A stretch of 64,000 nucleotides of DNA from Planctomycetaceae bacterium (GTDB taxonomy: Bacteria > Planctomycetota > Planctomycetia > Planctomycetales > Planctomycetaceae). The notes beneath the pieces were generated by a model, which worked only from the letters and a program-made list of their open reading frames with translations, did not search any database and had not been told where the DNA came from. The translations under genes were made by a program, and so were the position numbers. The DNA is taken from contig PBMZ01000070.1 in NCBI GenBank assembly GCA_002722955.1, positions 1 through 64,000 on the forward strand. The letters run 5' to 3'. Positions 44,864 through 53,942 of this stretch are shown one piece after another; the stretch's first letter is position 1, and every line of letters begins with the position of its first letter.

Positions 44864-45396
44864 ATGCACCGATCAATGCGTTTGTTGCGATTTCCATTCA
44901 AACGCGTTTTTCAGGGTGTCGCCGCATTCTGCATCGGTGTGATGATCGCACTCTACCTGAATTCAGGAATGCTCGTCAGCTACAAGTTCGCTCAAGCGTA
45001 CAACGACGTTGGCAAGCTCAACCGTGAAATCGAAGTCTTGTCGCAATATGCGCCCGAAGACGGCATTCCCATCGATCGGACGGTCCTCAACGATTGGCTT
45101 TCGGGCAATCTTCCGGACGCTCAGCCATTCGTGCAAGAATTACTTGCTCCCCCCGAGTGTGATCCGTGGGGCAAGCCGTACCGCTATTCACTGAGCAACA
45201 ACGGTTTCTACTCAACGGGGCGCGATGGCACGACAGAAACGACCAGTGCACGCATTGGTATATCGACGAGATCAACCGGTGGAACATGATAGCCCTCACC
45301 ATCCAGGGGGCGGTCATTGGTTTATACATTTACATCATGATGATTGAAGTCCGACGTCTCATTTCGTCATACGCTACACCTCGATGGGCTGAGTGA
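44864..45396 (+). CDS. GspG-like membrane protein, frame apparently shifted before the C-terminus
   Basis: The 141-codon frame from ATG 44864 has an N-terminal helix (GVAAFCIGVMIALYLNSGML), a linker, then CDPWGKPYRYSLSNNGFYSTGRDG, the calcium-loop end of type II secretion major pseudopilins. It lacks the prepilin cleavage motif. This frame ends at 45289 in unnatural sequence; the -1 frame from about 45250 gives WYIDEINRWN, the pseudopilin DxIxxWx ending, followed by a second membrane helix (IALTIQGAVIGLYIYIMMIE) and a stop at 45396. One protein of about 176 residues is likely, but a separate 36-residue membrane peptide starting at ATG 45286 (ATGA overlap) is possible. Confidence 0.55.
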
Positions 45397-45894
45397 CTCA
45401 GTTTCTTGCATTCCAACCAGCGCCATAGGCGAGGTGCATTCGCAGCCAAAGCCCACGTTGACTTGAACTTAGGATTTTTGATAACTTCCCCCGCCCTCGT
45501 GGCATCTATCCTCGCCTTTTCTCTCCAAACTACTCACTCATCCCAATTTTTGGGTGTTTATCTGACACCGAGACTTTTCCCTCATTCCCAGCGACCGTGT
45601 TGCCGCGAAGGTATACGGGCTATTCACTTCCGAGTTTTCGACCAGCGCACATTGTGCGTCTGAAATCAGTCAAATCTCGCAATTCTGCCCCGGAGATGGA
45701 TTTGGTGCCGACTGAATAGTTAGCTCTTGCCTAACCCTTCACGGCGTTTCCTGTTACTGAATCTGTTTTTGGTGCCGAACCGAACACGCGAAGCGTGGGC
45801 ACTAACCGCTCTTTGCACTTACCCAACTCTCATTTGGGAAGAGACTGGCTGACTCGACCGCAGTGTGCAATTCCACCTACAAAAGGTTGGGCCC
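45397..45894 (+). other. long leader region before glmS without a gene
   Basis: About 500 nt with no convincing reading frame. Several small hairpins can be drawn: CCCAA/TTGGG near 45541, GGTGT/ACACC near 45553, GCGCAC/GTGCGT near 45653, CACGC/GCGTG near 45787 and CCCAA/TTGGG near 45825; TTTGGTGCCGA occurs twice (about 45702 and 45768). I could not fit the glmS ribozyme consensus. Confidence 0.45.
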
Positions 45895-47757
45895 ATGTGT
45901 GGTATCGTTGGATATGTCGGCAATCGACAGGTTTCTTCCATTTTGCTCGAGGGTCTGCATCAGCTGGAATACCGTGGCTATGACAGTGCGGGCATCGCTG
46001 TTGCCAACGACGGCGAAATCGCAATCCGCAAGACCGCTGGTCGAGTGAATGACCTCGACCGCTTGCTTGAGGACAACCCGGTTCACGGAACGCTTGGGAT
46101 TGGTCATACGCGCTGGGCCACTCATGGCGAGACCACCGACGTCAACTCGCACCCTCACATTGGCGGCAATGGTGAAGTCGTCGTCGTTCACAATGGTGTG
46201 ATCGAAAACTACCAATCCCTCAGAGCCTCGCTCGTCGAATTGGGCTACGTCTTTCGAACCACCACCGACACAGAAGTCATCGCTCATTTAATCGCACACC
46301 ACTTAGAAGAACGTATCAAGCTGGGCGAGGACGCCGACGACGTGCAAACTTGTATCGAAGCTGTTCAGCTTTCGATCGCCAAATTCAAGGGCACGTATGG
46401 CATCGGCGTGATCTTCCAGAATTTCCCCAACTTGCTGATCGCCGCGCGTTGCGGCAGCCCTCTGGTTGTTGGCATTGGGAATGGCGAGTTCTTCTTGGCC
46501 AGTGACGCCTCGCCGTTGGTCGGTTACACCGAAAAGGTTGTCTACGTACAAGATCACGAGATGGCGGTCTTGCAACCCGAGACCTTCGATCTTTTCCACC
46601 GCGACATGGGCCTGCAATCGCCATCGATTCAAACGATCGATCAAGTCTCCGCAGACTCAGACCTGGGCGACTTTCCCCATTACATGTTGAAGGAGATCTT
46701 CGAGCAGCCCACGACTCTAGAAAACGCGATGCGTGGACGCCTGAACGTTGATGAAGCCACGGCTGTCTTCGGCGGCCTGAACTTGGATCCTCAACAATTG
46801 CGACGAGTCGACCGCATTGTCTTGACGGCTTGCGGAACCAGTTGGCATGCCGGCCTCGTTGGTGAGTACTTGTTGGAAGAGTTCACTCGGATTCCCGTCG
46901 AGGTCGAGTACGCTAGCGAGCTGCGTTATCGCAACCCACCCCTGACCGACACGACAATGGTGTTCTCGATCACTCAAAGTGGTGAGACCGCTGACACGCT
47001 GGCGGCGATGCGCGAGTGCAAACGCAAGGGACATCCCACGTTGGCCATCTGCAATGTCGTCGGCTCCACGATTGCTCGCGAGGCTGATGGTGGCATCTAT
47101 TTGCATGCCGGCCCCGAAATCGGGGTGGCATCGACGAAAGCGTTCACCTCGCAAGTGATGGTGTTGACGCTGCTATCATTGCACTTGGGACGCATGCGTC
47201 ACTTGTCGTATCAAGCCGGCCAGCGAATGATCAACAAGCTGCAAGAGATGCCCGAGAAGATCACGAAGGCTCTGGAGTGTTACCAGCAGGTCAAGGATAT
47301 CGCGCCCCGATACGCTCACTTCAACAACTACCTCTATCTAGGACGTCTGTACAACTTCCCCGTTGCCTTGGAAGGTGCACTGAAGCTAAAGGAAATCAGT
47401 TACATCCACGCCGAAGGCTATCCAGCGGCGGAAATGAAGCACGGTCCCATCGCGTTAGTGGATGAGGAAACTCCCACGGTCTTCGTCATCCCCAGCGGCA
47501 GCATCTACCCGAAAGTGATGAGCAACCTGGAAGAAGTGAAGGCTCGAAAAGGCCCCGTCATTGCCATCGCATGCGAAGGTGACGAGAAGATCGCCGAAAT
47601 GGCTGACGATGTGATCTATGTGCCGCAGGTCGAGGAATTCTTGCAACCATTGGTCACAGCTATTCCACTACAACTGCTGGCGTACGAAATTGCCGTCTTG
47701 CGTGACTGCAATGTCGACCGGCCACGCAATCTGGCGAAGAGCGTCACGGTCGAGTAA
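45895..47757 (+). CDS. glmS: glutamine--fructose-6-phosphate aminotransferase (isomerizing)
   Basis: 620 residues. It makes glucosamine 6-phosphate from fructose 6-phosphate and glutamine, the first step to UDP-GlcNAc for peptidoglycan and LPS. ATG 45895 is required, because the N-terminal Cys of MCGIVGYVG is the catalytic nucleophile; AAAGG precedes it. Glutaminase domain about residues 1-240 (RWATHG, HNGVIENY), two SIS domains about 300-440 and 470-610 (ACGTSWHAG, SQSGETADT, STKAFTSQ, HGPIALVDE), and the conserved end PRNLAKSVTVE. Single copy in the window with a long leader. Confidence 0.97.
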   Translation: MCGIVGYVGNRQVSSILLEGLHQLEYRGYDSAGIAVANDGEIAIRKTAGRVNDLDRLLEDNPVHGTLGIGHTRWATHGETTDVNSHPHIGGNGEVVVVHNGVIENYQSLRASLVELGYVFRTTTDTEVIAHLIAHHLEERIKLGEDADDVQTCIEAVQLSIAKFKGTYGIGVIFQNFPNLLIAARCGSPLVVGIGNGEFFLASDASPLVGYTEKVVYVQDHEMAVLQPETFDLFHRDMGLQSPSIQTIDQVSADSDLGDFPHYMLKEIFEQPTTLENAMRGRLNVDEATAVFGGLNLDPQQLRRVDRIVLTACGTSWHAGLVGEYLLEEFTRIPVEVEYASELRYRNPPLTDTTMVFSITQSGETADTLAAMRECKRKGHPTLAICNVVGSTIAREADGGIYLHAGPEIGVASTKAFTSQVMVLTLLSLHLGRMRHLSYQAGQRMINKLQEMPEKITKALECYQQVKDIAPRYAHFNNYLYLGRLYNFPVALEGALKLKEISYIHAEGYPAAEMKHGPIALVDEETPTVFVIPSGSIYPKVMSNLEEVKARKGPVIAIACEGDEKIAEMADDVIYVPQVEEFLQPLVTAIPLQLLAYEIAVLRDCNVDRPRNLAKSVTVE

Positions 47758-47784
47758 GAACCGAGCTCGAACGAATTCGATTTT

Positions 47785-47817
47785 AGAAGCCCGGCTTTTC
47801 GTAAAAGCCGGGCTTCT
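47785..47817. terminator. AGAAGCCCGGC hairpin, copy 4 of 5
   Basis: Perfect stem AGAAGCCCGGCTTTT/AAAAGCCGGGCTTCT with loop CGT, followed by TTT. It lies between the convergent glmS and oxidoreductase genes. Confidence 0.9.
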
Positions 47818-47823
47818 TTGTTT

Positions 47824-48789
47824 TCAAGCGTCGCGATACGCCAACTCCAAGATCGCATTCGTCTTTCGACCTTCGTCTCCTGACACCAGCGGTTCCCGGT
47901 CCTCAGCGATCGCAGCAACAAAATCGGCGATCAATGGGCTGTTGAAGTTCGGGTTCGGTGGGTGAGGCTCCTCGGCGACGCCGTCAACCGTTTCGATGTA
48001 CAGCGATCCGCCGTTGAGTGTGCGAGTCATCAGCCGACCTTTTGTGCCGACCACCGAGAACTCATCGGGATCAAACGTCACTCCGAAGTAGCAGTGCACG
48101 TGGCCCTGGATTCCCGAAGTGAATTGCATCAACACTCCAGCGCAATCATCGGCGTCGTAATCAGCGGCGACCGTCCCGCAAACTGCTCGAACCTTGTCGA
48201 CAGCCCCGAACAAATCTAAGAACAAGTTGATGCGATGGCTGCCGATATCCATCAATGCACCGCCGCCACCTTGGTCGGGAAGGACTCGCCAGTAGCCATC
48301 GTCGCCGGGTGACATAGCGAATGCGGTGGCTGTCACGGCAGAGACGCTTAGTACTTTGCCGATCTCGCCTGATTCAATCAATTCCTTAATTCGGTCCACG
48401 ACAGGATAGAAACGTCGATAGTACGCGACACCAAGTTTGACGTTGTTTTCACGGCACGCATCGATCATCTGATCGCACTCGGCGACAGACATCGCCATAG
48501 GTTTCTCGACCAAGACGTGTTTACCAGCTTCGGCACACGCAATCGTTTGCGGCAAGTGCAAGTCCACTGGGGTTGAGATGTAGACAGCATCGATGTTGGG
48601 ATCGGCGATCAAATCCTCGTCCAGCGCGTAAGCGTGATTGATCTCGAAGTCCTGAGCGAACTGCTTCAACTTGTCAGGATCACGCCGGCAAACGGACAAA
48701 AGCTCCGAGTTCGGGTCGTCTTGAATGGCCTTAGCCACTCGCTTGCGGACAACATCTCCGCAACCAAGAATTCCCCAGCGAACGGTCAT
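47824..48789 (-). CDS. Gfo/Idh/MocA-family NAD(P)-dependent oxidoreductase
   Basis: 321 residues. Rossmann N-terminal domain: VRWGILGCGDVVRKR (residues 3-17), AVYISTPVDLHLPQT and the signature EAGKHVLVEKPMAMSVAECD with the catalytic Lys of EKP (about residue 95). The C-terminal alpha/beta domain has DQGGGGALMDIGSHRINLFLDLFG with the conserved His. Family members oxidise sugars or inositols; substrate unknown. No signal peptide, so cytoplasmic. Divergent from the sialidase-like gene at 48980, which hints at a shared glycan role. Confidence 0.9.
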   Translation of the reverse strand: MTVRWGILGCGDVVRKRVAKAIQDDPNSELLSVCRRDPDKLKQFAQDFEINHAYALDEDLIADPNIDAVYISTPVDLHLPQTIACAEAGKHVLVEKPMAMSVAECDQMIDACRENNVKLGVAYYRRFYPVVDRIKELIESGEIGKVLSVSAVTATAFAMSPGDDGYWRVLPDQGGGGALMDIGSHRINLFLDLFGAVDKVRAVCGTVAADYDADDCAGVLMQFTSGIQGHVHCYFGVTFDPDEFSVVGTKGRLMTRTLNGGSLYIETVDGVAEEPHPPNPNFNSPLIADFVAAIAEDREPLVSGDEGRKTNAILELAYRDA

Positions 48790-48887
48790 GAATGATTTCC
48801 TTGAATTTGACTCGCGACGATTGGAAGTGTCCGGAAATGGTATAACATGCCGGTTACCAACGCTATCACACGGTAACCCGAAGCACT

Positions 48888-48944
48888 GTGGCCCTGCGAC
48901 TCCGCTCGCAGGGCTTTACCCCGCGAGCGGAGTCGCGGGGCCAC
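48888..48944. repeat. inverted repeat, GTGGCCCTGCGACTCCGCTC family
   Basis: Arms 48888-48909 and 48923-48944 pair over 22 bp with one mismatch around a 13-nt spacer. Just to its left CGGTTACC and GGTAACCG form a second small stem (48851-48880). It lies between the divergent oxidoreductase and sialidase genes. Confidence 0.85.
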
Positions 48945-48979
48945 TATCCTGACGACGACTGCAATCGAAAGTACTCGCA

Positions 48980-50062
48980 ATGCCAAACATCGAAATCCAA
49001 GAAACAGGTATCCTCGACAATCGCGAGTCCGCGTTTCCGATGGCCGTGCAATTGGCCAACGGCGACTTGCTGTGTTCCTATGGCGTTGGTGGTGGAGCAC
49101 TGGTGACGGGGCACACCGAATGGTCTCGCTCGACGGATAACGGGAAAACCTGGAACGTTGAAGGCACGATCTTACCGAAGGACGAGGAACGCAATCGTGC
49201 CAACTTCTTGAAGCTGACCTTATCGCCCGATGGCAAAACGATCTATGCCTATGGTCAATGGATCGACGCCAACACGGACGAGCAATTTGGAACGCGCGAC
49301 TCGGGTTCGTTGTGGTGTCAGTCGGTCGATGGCGGGAAATCATGGAACACACCTGAATCCGTGCCGTTCCCCGAAGGGCCGCTTGAGGTTTCTCATGGGA
49401 TGTTGCCTTTGCAGTCTGGACGGCTGTTGGCACCGACGGCAACCTTGTTTGACAAGAAAGAATTGGGCAAGCAAGTCATCACGGCGTTATCTGATGATGG
49501 TGGCGAAAGTTGGAAGCAGACGATTGCGTTCGAGCACCCACAATCGAGCCACGGTTACTTTGAACAAAAGTTCGTCGAACTCGACAACAATCGAGTGATG
49601 GGCATTGCCTGGACGGTGACGATTGGCGATTACAACGACTTGGAAGACAGCTTCGTGATCTCGAACGACGGCGGGTCAACTTGGGGCGAGATTCACTCGA
49701 CGGGAATCCGCGGACAAACCATGACACCAATTTACTTGGGTGGCGACCGGTTGCTTGTCCTTTACAACCAACGACACGGCGAACAATGCATCAAGATGTG
49801 CTTGATCACATTCACCGATTCTGAGTGGACCGTGCATCACGAAGGCGTGCTTTATGATGCTCGGTCGGTTTACGAGCGAGCAGATACCGTTCATTCGGGC
49901 ATCGACGAGTTGGATGATTTCGCTTTTGGATTCCCGACAGCCATCCCGTTGGCGGATGGCAGCTACTTTGCCACGCATTGGTGTGTGGAAGACGGCCGCT
50001 ACGGGATCCGTTGGACGCGCTTGAAAGTGGATTGGCCAAAGAAGCCGTCACTCTCCGAGTGA
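48980..50062 (+). CDS. sialidase-fold (BNR/Asp-box) protein
   Basis: 360 residues, six-bladed propeller. Asp-box motifs SxDxGxxW occur as SRSTDNGKTW, SVDGGKSW, SDDGGESW and SNDGGSTW. N-terminal ESAFPMAVQLANGDLLCSY takes the place of the RIP region, with no clear Arg triad, so enzymatic sialidase activity is uncertain. There is no signal peptide, suggesting a cytoplasmic or unconventionally exported protein. The last codons (PSLSE and the stop) are supplied by the paired inverted element at 50044-50153. Confidence 0.82.
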   Translation: MPNIEIQETGILDNRESAFPMAVQLANGDLLCSYGVGGGALVTGHTEWSRSTDNGKTWNVEGTILPKDEERNRANFLKLTLSPDGKTIYAYGQWIDANTDEQFGTRDSGSLWCQSVDGGKSWNTPESVPFPEGPLEVSHGMLPLQSGRLLAPTATLFDKKELGKQVITALSDDGGESWKQTIAFEHPQSSHGYFEQKFVELDNNRVMGIAWTVTIGDYNDLEDSFVISNDGGSTWGEIHSTGIRGQTMTPIYLGGDRLLVLYNQRHGEQCIKMCLITFTDSEWTVHHEGVLYDARSVYERADTVHSGIDELDDFAFGFPTAIPLADGSYFATHWCVEDGRYGIRWTRLKVDWPKKPSLSE

Positions 50063-50153
50063 CGAGCCTTTGGGGATAAGCTTTCCTAAATTGCATGGCA
50101 CGCTTCACTCAAACACGACATCCGCAGGGCCGTCACTCGGAGAGTGACGGCTA
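50044..50153. repeat. paired inverted element GCCGTCACTCTCCGAG, copy B
   Basis: Left arm 50044-50069 and right arm 50128-50153 pair over about 22 bp. It is the same family as 30753 and 58568, but with GT/AC in place of AT/AT at the stem base (CGTCACT-CTCCG-AGTGACG), so pairing is retained. The TGA stop of the sialidase gene is inside the left arm. Confidence 0.88.
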
Positions 50154-50244
50154 CTTTGACACGTGAATTGAAATCCTGCGCATTGCCGTGTATCACTCGA
50201 ACAAGATCATTCACAAAGAACATTACCTTATGAGGAGACATCAG

Positions 50245-51381
50245 GTGGTCACTCGATTTTCGTCACTCTTCGCTGTTCTCTTATTGGTATCGATTCCGTC
50301 TTCGCTATTTGCACAACTTGGCAAGTCCGATGTTTGGATCGGCACAGGAGGTGGCAAGGGGATCTACTACACCCAACTGAATGCCAACAACGGCAGGCTT
50401 GACACTCCTGTTTTGGCCGCCGAGATTAGTCGACCGGGATTCTTGGCCATGCATCCGAATGGCAAGGTCCTGTATTCGATCGGTGCCTTGGAAGGCACTG
50501 CCGTTGCCGCGGCTTACGCAATTGAACGAGACAAGGGTAAGTCGACACTGCGACTGCTCAATTCCCAAGACACCGGTGATGGTGGCTCAGCTCACATCGC
50601 AGTCGATTCGGCGGGCAGACTTCTGATCACGGCCCAATATGGCGGTGGCTCCGTTTCCGCTTACAAATTGGCGAAAGACGGCAGCATCGCAGAACGCACT
50701 CAAGTGATCGAACACGAAGGTGGGTCAAATGTTAACCCGCGCCGTCAATCGGCACCTCACCCACACTGGACGGGGTTCTCCCCAGACGACCGGTTTGCAT
50801 TTGTCCCGGATCTCGGATTGGACAAAGTTGTGATCTACCGCGTCGACGCCGACGCTGCGAAGTTGACTCCTCACGGCTCCGCAGATCTGCCTCCCGGTGG
50901 TGGACCGCGGCATATGAAGTTCCACAAGAACGGCAAGTGGGTTTATGTGTTGAACGAGTTGACGTTGTCAGTGACCGTCTTCGATTATGATGCCGAAGCT
51001 GGCAAGATGACCGCCAAGCAAACCATTCCCACTGTCCCCAAAGAGCAACTGCTCAAAGAGAAGTTCAAAAGTTGCTCTGAAATCCGTGTTCACCGCAACG
51101 GCCAATTCGTTTACGCAGCGAACCGAGGCCACGATACGATCACGGCTTTCCGCGTGAATGCCGAGACCGGTGAGCTGTCGGTCATTGAACGAGAGTTTGT
51201 TCGCGGTGCGACGCCTCGTAACTTCAACTTGTCCCCAAGCGGTAGTTGGTTGCTTGCGGGCGGACAAGACTCGAACACGCTGGCATCATTCCAAGTGGAT
51301 TCGTCCACTGGCGAGTTGTCTTACAACCGCAGTGTCGTTAACGCACCATCACCGATTTGTGTGCTGTTCCAGCACGAGTGA
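50245..51381 (+). CDS. secreted beta-propeller lactonase-family protein (6-phosphogluconolactonase-like fold)
   Basis: 378 residues. The start is taken as GTG 50245 because GAGGAG lies 7 nt upstream and the product then opens with a clean signal peptide (SSLFAVLLLVSIPSSLFAQ); ATG 50230 and 50188 are in frame upstream. The mature protein is a seven-bladed propeller of the lactonase family (PF10282): IYYTQLNANNGRL, PGFLAMHPNGKVLYSIG, GPRHMKFHKNGKWVYVLNELT, EIRVHRNGQFVYAANRGHDTI and TPRNFNLSPSGSWLLAGGQDSN. Cytosolic members hydrolyse 6-phosphogluconolactone, but an exported one probably acts on another lactone or only binds. Confidence 0.87.
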   Translation: MVTRFSSLFAVLLLVSIPSSLFAQLGKSDVWIGTGGGKGIYYTQLNANNGRLDTPVLAAEISRPGFLAMHPNGKVLYSIGALEGTAVAAAYAIERDKGKSTLRLLNSQDTGDGGSAHIAVDSAGRLLITAQYGGGSVSAYKLAKDGSIAERTQVIEHEGGSNVNPRRQSAPHPHWTGFSPDDRFAFVPDLGLDKVVIYRVDADAAKLTPHGSADLPPGGGPRHMKFHKNGKWVYVLNELTLSVTVFDYDAEAGKMTAKQTIPTVPKEQLLKEKFKSCSEIRVHRNGQFVYAANRGHDTITAFRVNAETGELSVIEREFVRGATPRNFNLSPSGSWLLAGGQDSNTLASFQVDSSTGELSYNRSVVNAPSPICVLFQHE

Positions 51382-51417
51382 TGTTGGCATATGGTCTTTA
51401 GCTGAGCCGGTCGCAAT

Positions 51418-51522
51418 AGTAACCCGACGCGTGAGCGAGGGATTGGTCACACGTGCTCGCAAACAAAACACGTGATTTGCAAACACGTGTGACCAATCCC
51501 TCGCTCGCGCGTCGGGTTACTA
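51418..51522. repeat. paired inverted element GTAACCCGACGCG, copy B
   Basis: Arms about 51418-51455 and 51484-51522 match at 36 of 37 core positions. Compared with copy A (40643) the outer and inner parts are the same but ACGCT is replaced by ATTGGT in the left arm and the complement is replaced in the right arm. It ends 8 nt from the stop of the sodium symporter gene. Confidence 0.92.
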
Positions 51523-51530
51523 TTCGTAGT

Positions 51531-53429
51531 TTAGCCCTCAGTGCCTTCCGGCTCTTGGAAGTACTTGCGAACGATTTCTTCACTAGGTGGCGGGAACAAC
51601 TGGGTCACGACCCAAACCGTGAAGAATGAGGTGAAGAGTCCGAAGATGATGGGGTCGAAATTCAGAGGTCTCCAAGGGCTGTAAAAGCTACCGTTGACGA
51701 AGATGCCGGAAACGTAGAGTGACAAGTGCGATCCGAAGCCAGCCAGCATGCCGGCGATACAGCCTTGGTGATTTGCTCGCGGCCAATACAACGAGTACAA
51801 CATCGGCGCCAAGAACGACGCGGCCAAACCGCTGCCGACGTAGACGATAATGTCCTGCAAGAACTCGGCCGGAAAGATGGCGACGATCATTGCCGCCGAT
51901 CCGACAAGCAGCGTGAACAGATAACTGAGCAACTTGATCGTTCGCTCTTCAGCATCGGGATTGATGTTGCGTTGATACACGTCTCGGACGAGTGCCGAGG
52001 AAATCATCAACAAAAAGCTATCGACGGTCGACATCACGGCAGCAAATGGTGCTGCTACCAACAGCCCCGCTAACCAAGCCGCACCGATGCCCTCGGTCAA
52101 GTAGACCGCCATTGCCGGCATGATTCGATCCGCCTCGGATTCCATACCTGGCATTAAAATCTTGGCACAGCAGAAGATCACGATTAGGGGGAAGTAGATG
52201 AACGTGTAATAGATGGCCACGGTAAAGATTGAACGTCGCAAAGTACGTGAGTCTCGGAATGCCATCAGCCGGACCATGTTGGATGGCTGGCCTGATCCGG
52301 AAATCGCCCACATAAAGAAGAACGAGATCGAAAGACTCAGGGGCAAGAATCCACTTGATGACTTGCGGCTTGGTCCCGGTCCCGTGACATAAGTTCCTGG
52401 CGAATCCGACCCGTAAACATACGGTTCGACTTCAATATTGGCGACGGTGACACCATCAAGTCGCTCGACGGCTTTCTCGCCACTCAATAAATCATCACGC
52501 TGGCTTGGAGTTGTAATCTCGATGGCGTCGACGCTAACCGATGATTCACCTTGATTCAGGACAGCCAGTGAACTGACTCGAAACAAGCGTGTCTCGCCAT
52601 TTTCTTCTTGAGTGACCCAGGATCCGGAGCGAATTGTCAAGTCGCCATCGCCATCGGTGCGGCTGACATCCATCGTGACGTAATTTGGTGGAGTCATCTG
52701 CGCCATCTTTTGGGTCGCGGACTCGAGCCCGCCGACTTGGTTGATCGCCAAGGGCAACATCAGGATGACGCCGAAGACCATCACGACACCTTGCAACACG
52801 TCGGTCCAGACAACTGCGTGAAAACCGCCGTAGGTCGTGTAAACGATGACCGCGATGCCAAACGCGAACAGGCACAAGAGGTACTCGGGATCAACGCCAG
52901 AAAGCATGGCCCCGTCGGAAGTTAATCCGCTAAACATCGTGGCCGCCGAGTGAAACATTTCCACGTCGTCAAGCAATGTCTTCAGGATCAAGCTGCCGGC
53001 TTTGAATTGCGCCACCAAGTTGAACGACATGAAGAACACGATTAGCGAGACAGCCAGCAGACCGAACTTCGCGTTGCCGAAACGATCCCGGATGACGTCG
53101 GGAACGGTGATGGCACCCGAGATGCGAGCCACGTTATTTAGACGTTTCCCCAACAGGCCCATTGTGCAGATCGGGACAACCATGTAGCTGCCGATCCACA
53201 GAGCTAGAATCCAGCCGTGCGTATAGATCTTCGCTGGGAAACCCGTAAAGCTCCCGCCTGACGAACTGGTGGCGGCGAATGTCAGGGCGAAGGCCCAGAC
53301 ACCGAGCCCTCGACTTCCCAAGAAATACTCGCTCAAGAAACTTTTGCTTTGCAGCAACCGGTTCGACAGCGCCGCCAAAGCAAAGACGACCAACGTATAC
53401 AAACAAAAGGTGACTAACGCCGCATTCAT
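51531..53429 (-). CDS. sodium:solute symporter (PanF-like) with an inserted domain
   Basis: 632 residues, SSS family with about 13 helices: FCLYTLVVFALAALSN, FLGSRGLGVWAFALTFAATSSSGGSFTGFPAKIYTHG, then YTTYGGFHAVVWTDVLQGVVM (sodium-site helix) and SFFFMWAISGSGQPSNMVRLMAF. Between helices, at about residues 235-345, there is a roughly 100-residue hydrophilic, beta-rich insertion that starts MTPPNYVTMDVSRTDGDGD and ends before GFLPLSLSISFFF; typical PanF is about 480 residues and lacks it. The gene starts in a 4-nt overlap (ATGA) with the small DUF997 gene, an arrangement like yhdT-panF. Substrate unproven. Confidence 0.88.
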   Translation of the reverse strand: MNAALVTFCLYTLVVFALAALSNRLLQSKSFLSEYFLGSRGLGVWAFALTFAATSSSGGSFTGFPAKIYTHGWILALWIGSYMVVPICTMGLLGKRLNNVARISGAITVPDVIRDRFGNAKFGLLAVSLIVFFMSFNLVAQFKAGSLILKTLLDDVEMFHSAATMFSGLTSDGAMLSGVDPEYLLCLFAFGIAVIVYTTYGGFHAVVWTDVLQGVVMVFGVILMLPLAINQVGGLESATQKMAQMTPPNYVTMDVSRTDGDGDLTIRSGSWVTQEENGETRLFRVSSLAVLNQGESSVSVDAIEITTPSQRDDLLSGEKAVERLDGVTVANIEVEPYVYGSDSPGTYVTGPGPSRKSSSGFLPLSLSISFFFMWAISGSGQPSNMVRLMAFRDSRTLRRSIFTVAIYYTFIYFPLIVIFCCAKILMPGMESEADRIMPAMAVYLTEGIGAAWLAGLLVAAPFAAVMSTVDSFLLMISSALVRDVYQRNINPDAEERTIKLLSYLFTLLVGSAAMIVAIFPAEFLQDIIVYVGSGLAASFLAPMLYSLYWPRANHQGCIAGMLAGFGSHLSLYVSGIFVNGSFYSPWRPLNFDPIIFGLFTSFFTVWVVTQLFPPPSEEIVRKYFQEPEGTEG

Positions 53430-53770
53430 GATTTTGGCTCCTCGGTTGTCGCTTCATTGCTGGGGGCTTCTTCTTCCTCGCCGCCCAAGTCGTCATCCTT
53501 CATGTAGCAGAAGCAGAACCATGTGGTGAACACGTCGGCCAGGAGCCATGGCACGACGATTCCGTAGAACACCCATTTGGGAATTCCCAAGACCGTTTGG
53601 AATTCCTGAGGATTGAATTCCGTGACGTAGCCATTCAGATAACAATAAGGAACGGCCCAAGCCAGCATCGCTGCCCAAACGCAGAATATGATGGCAGCCT
53701 CGCGGCGCGAATTTAGGAAGACAGCGGTGAATTCCCACTTACCGCCTTCCGGTGTGGTTGCAGAACTCAT
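53426..53770 (-). CDS. DUF997 (YhdT-like) small membrane protein
   Basis: 114 residues with two helices: REAAIIFCVWAAMLAWAVPYCYLNGY and WVFYGIVVPWLLADVFTTWFCFCYM, then an acidic tail. This is the DUF997 layout; YhdT-like genes sit immediately before panF-type symporters and may be an accessory subunit. The stop overlaps the symporter start by 4 nt. The 300-nt gap 53771-54073 on its right contains two hairpins and no gene. Confidence 0.87.
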   Translation of the reverse strand: MSSATTPEGGKWEFTAVFLNSRREAAIIFCVWAAMLAWAVPYCYLNGYVTEFNPQEFQTVLGIPKWVFYGIVVPWLLADVFTTWFCFCYMKDDDLGGEEEEAPSNEATTEEPKS

Positions 53771-53942
53771 GAGGTGATGACTCTCGATGTGTAGGAAGCA
53801 AGCGTTACATCAATGGTCATTGATTGTAGCCCTGCGGATACCCGAAGCAAAGCAAGGCTGGCAATTGTCTCATGATGAGGCTGAGCGGTGGGGAGGCTGG
53901 CCTTCGTTGTGGCGGCTCTTGAAGAGCGGTTGATGATGATTG

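Noticed and set aside
45397-45894. glmS ribozyme or known riboswitch before glmS
   Set aside because: AGCGCC occurs at about 45420 but the rest of the ribozyme core and its position next to the start codon do not fit.
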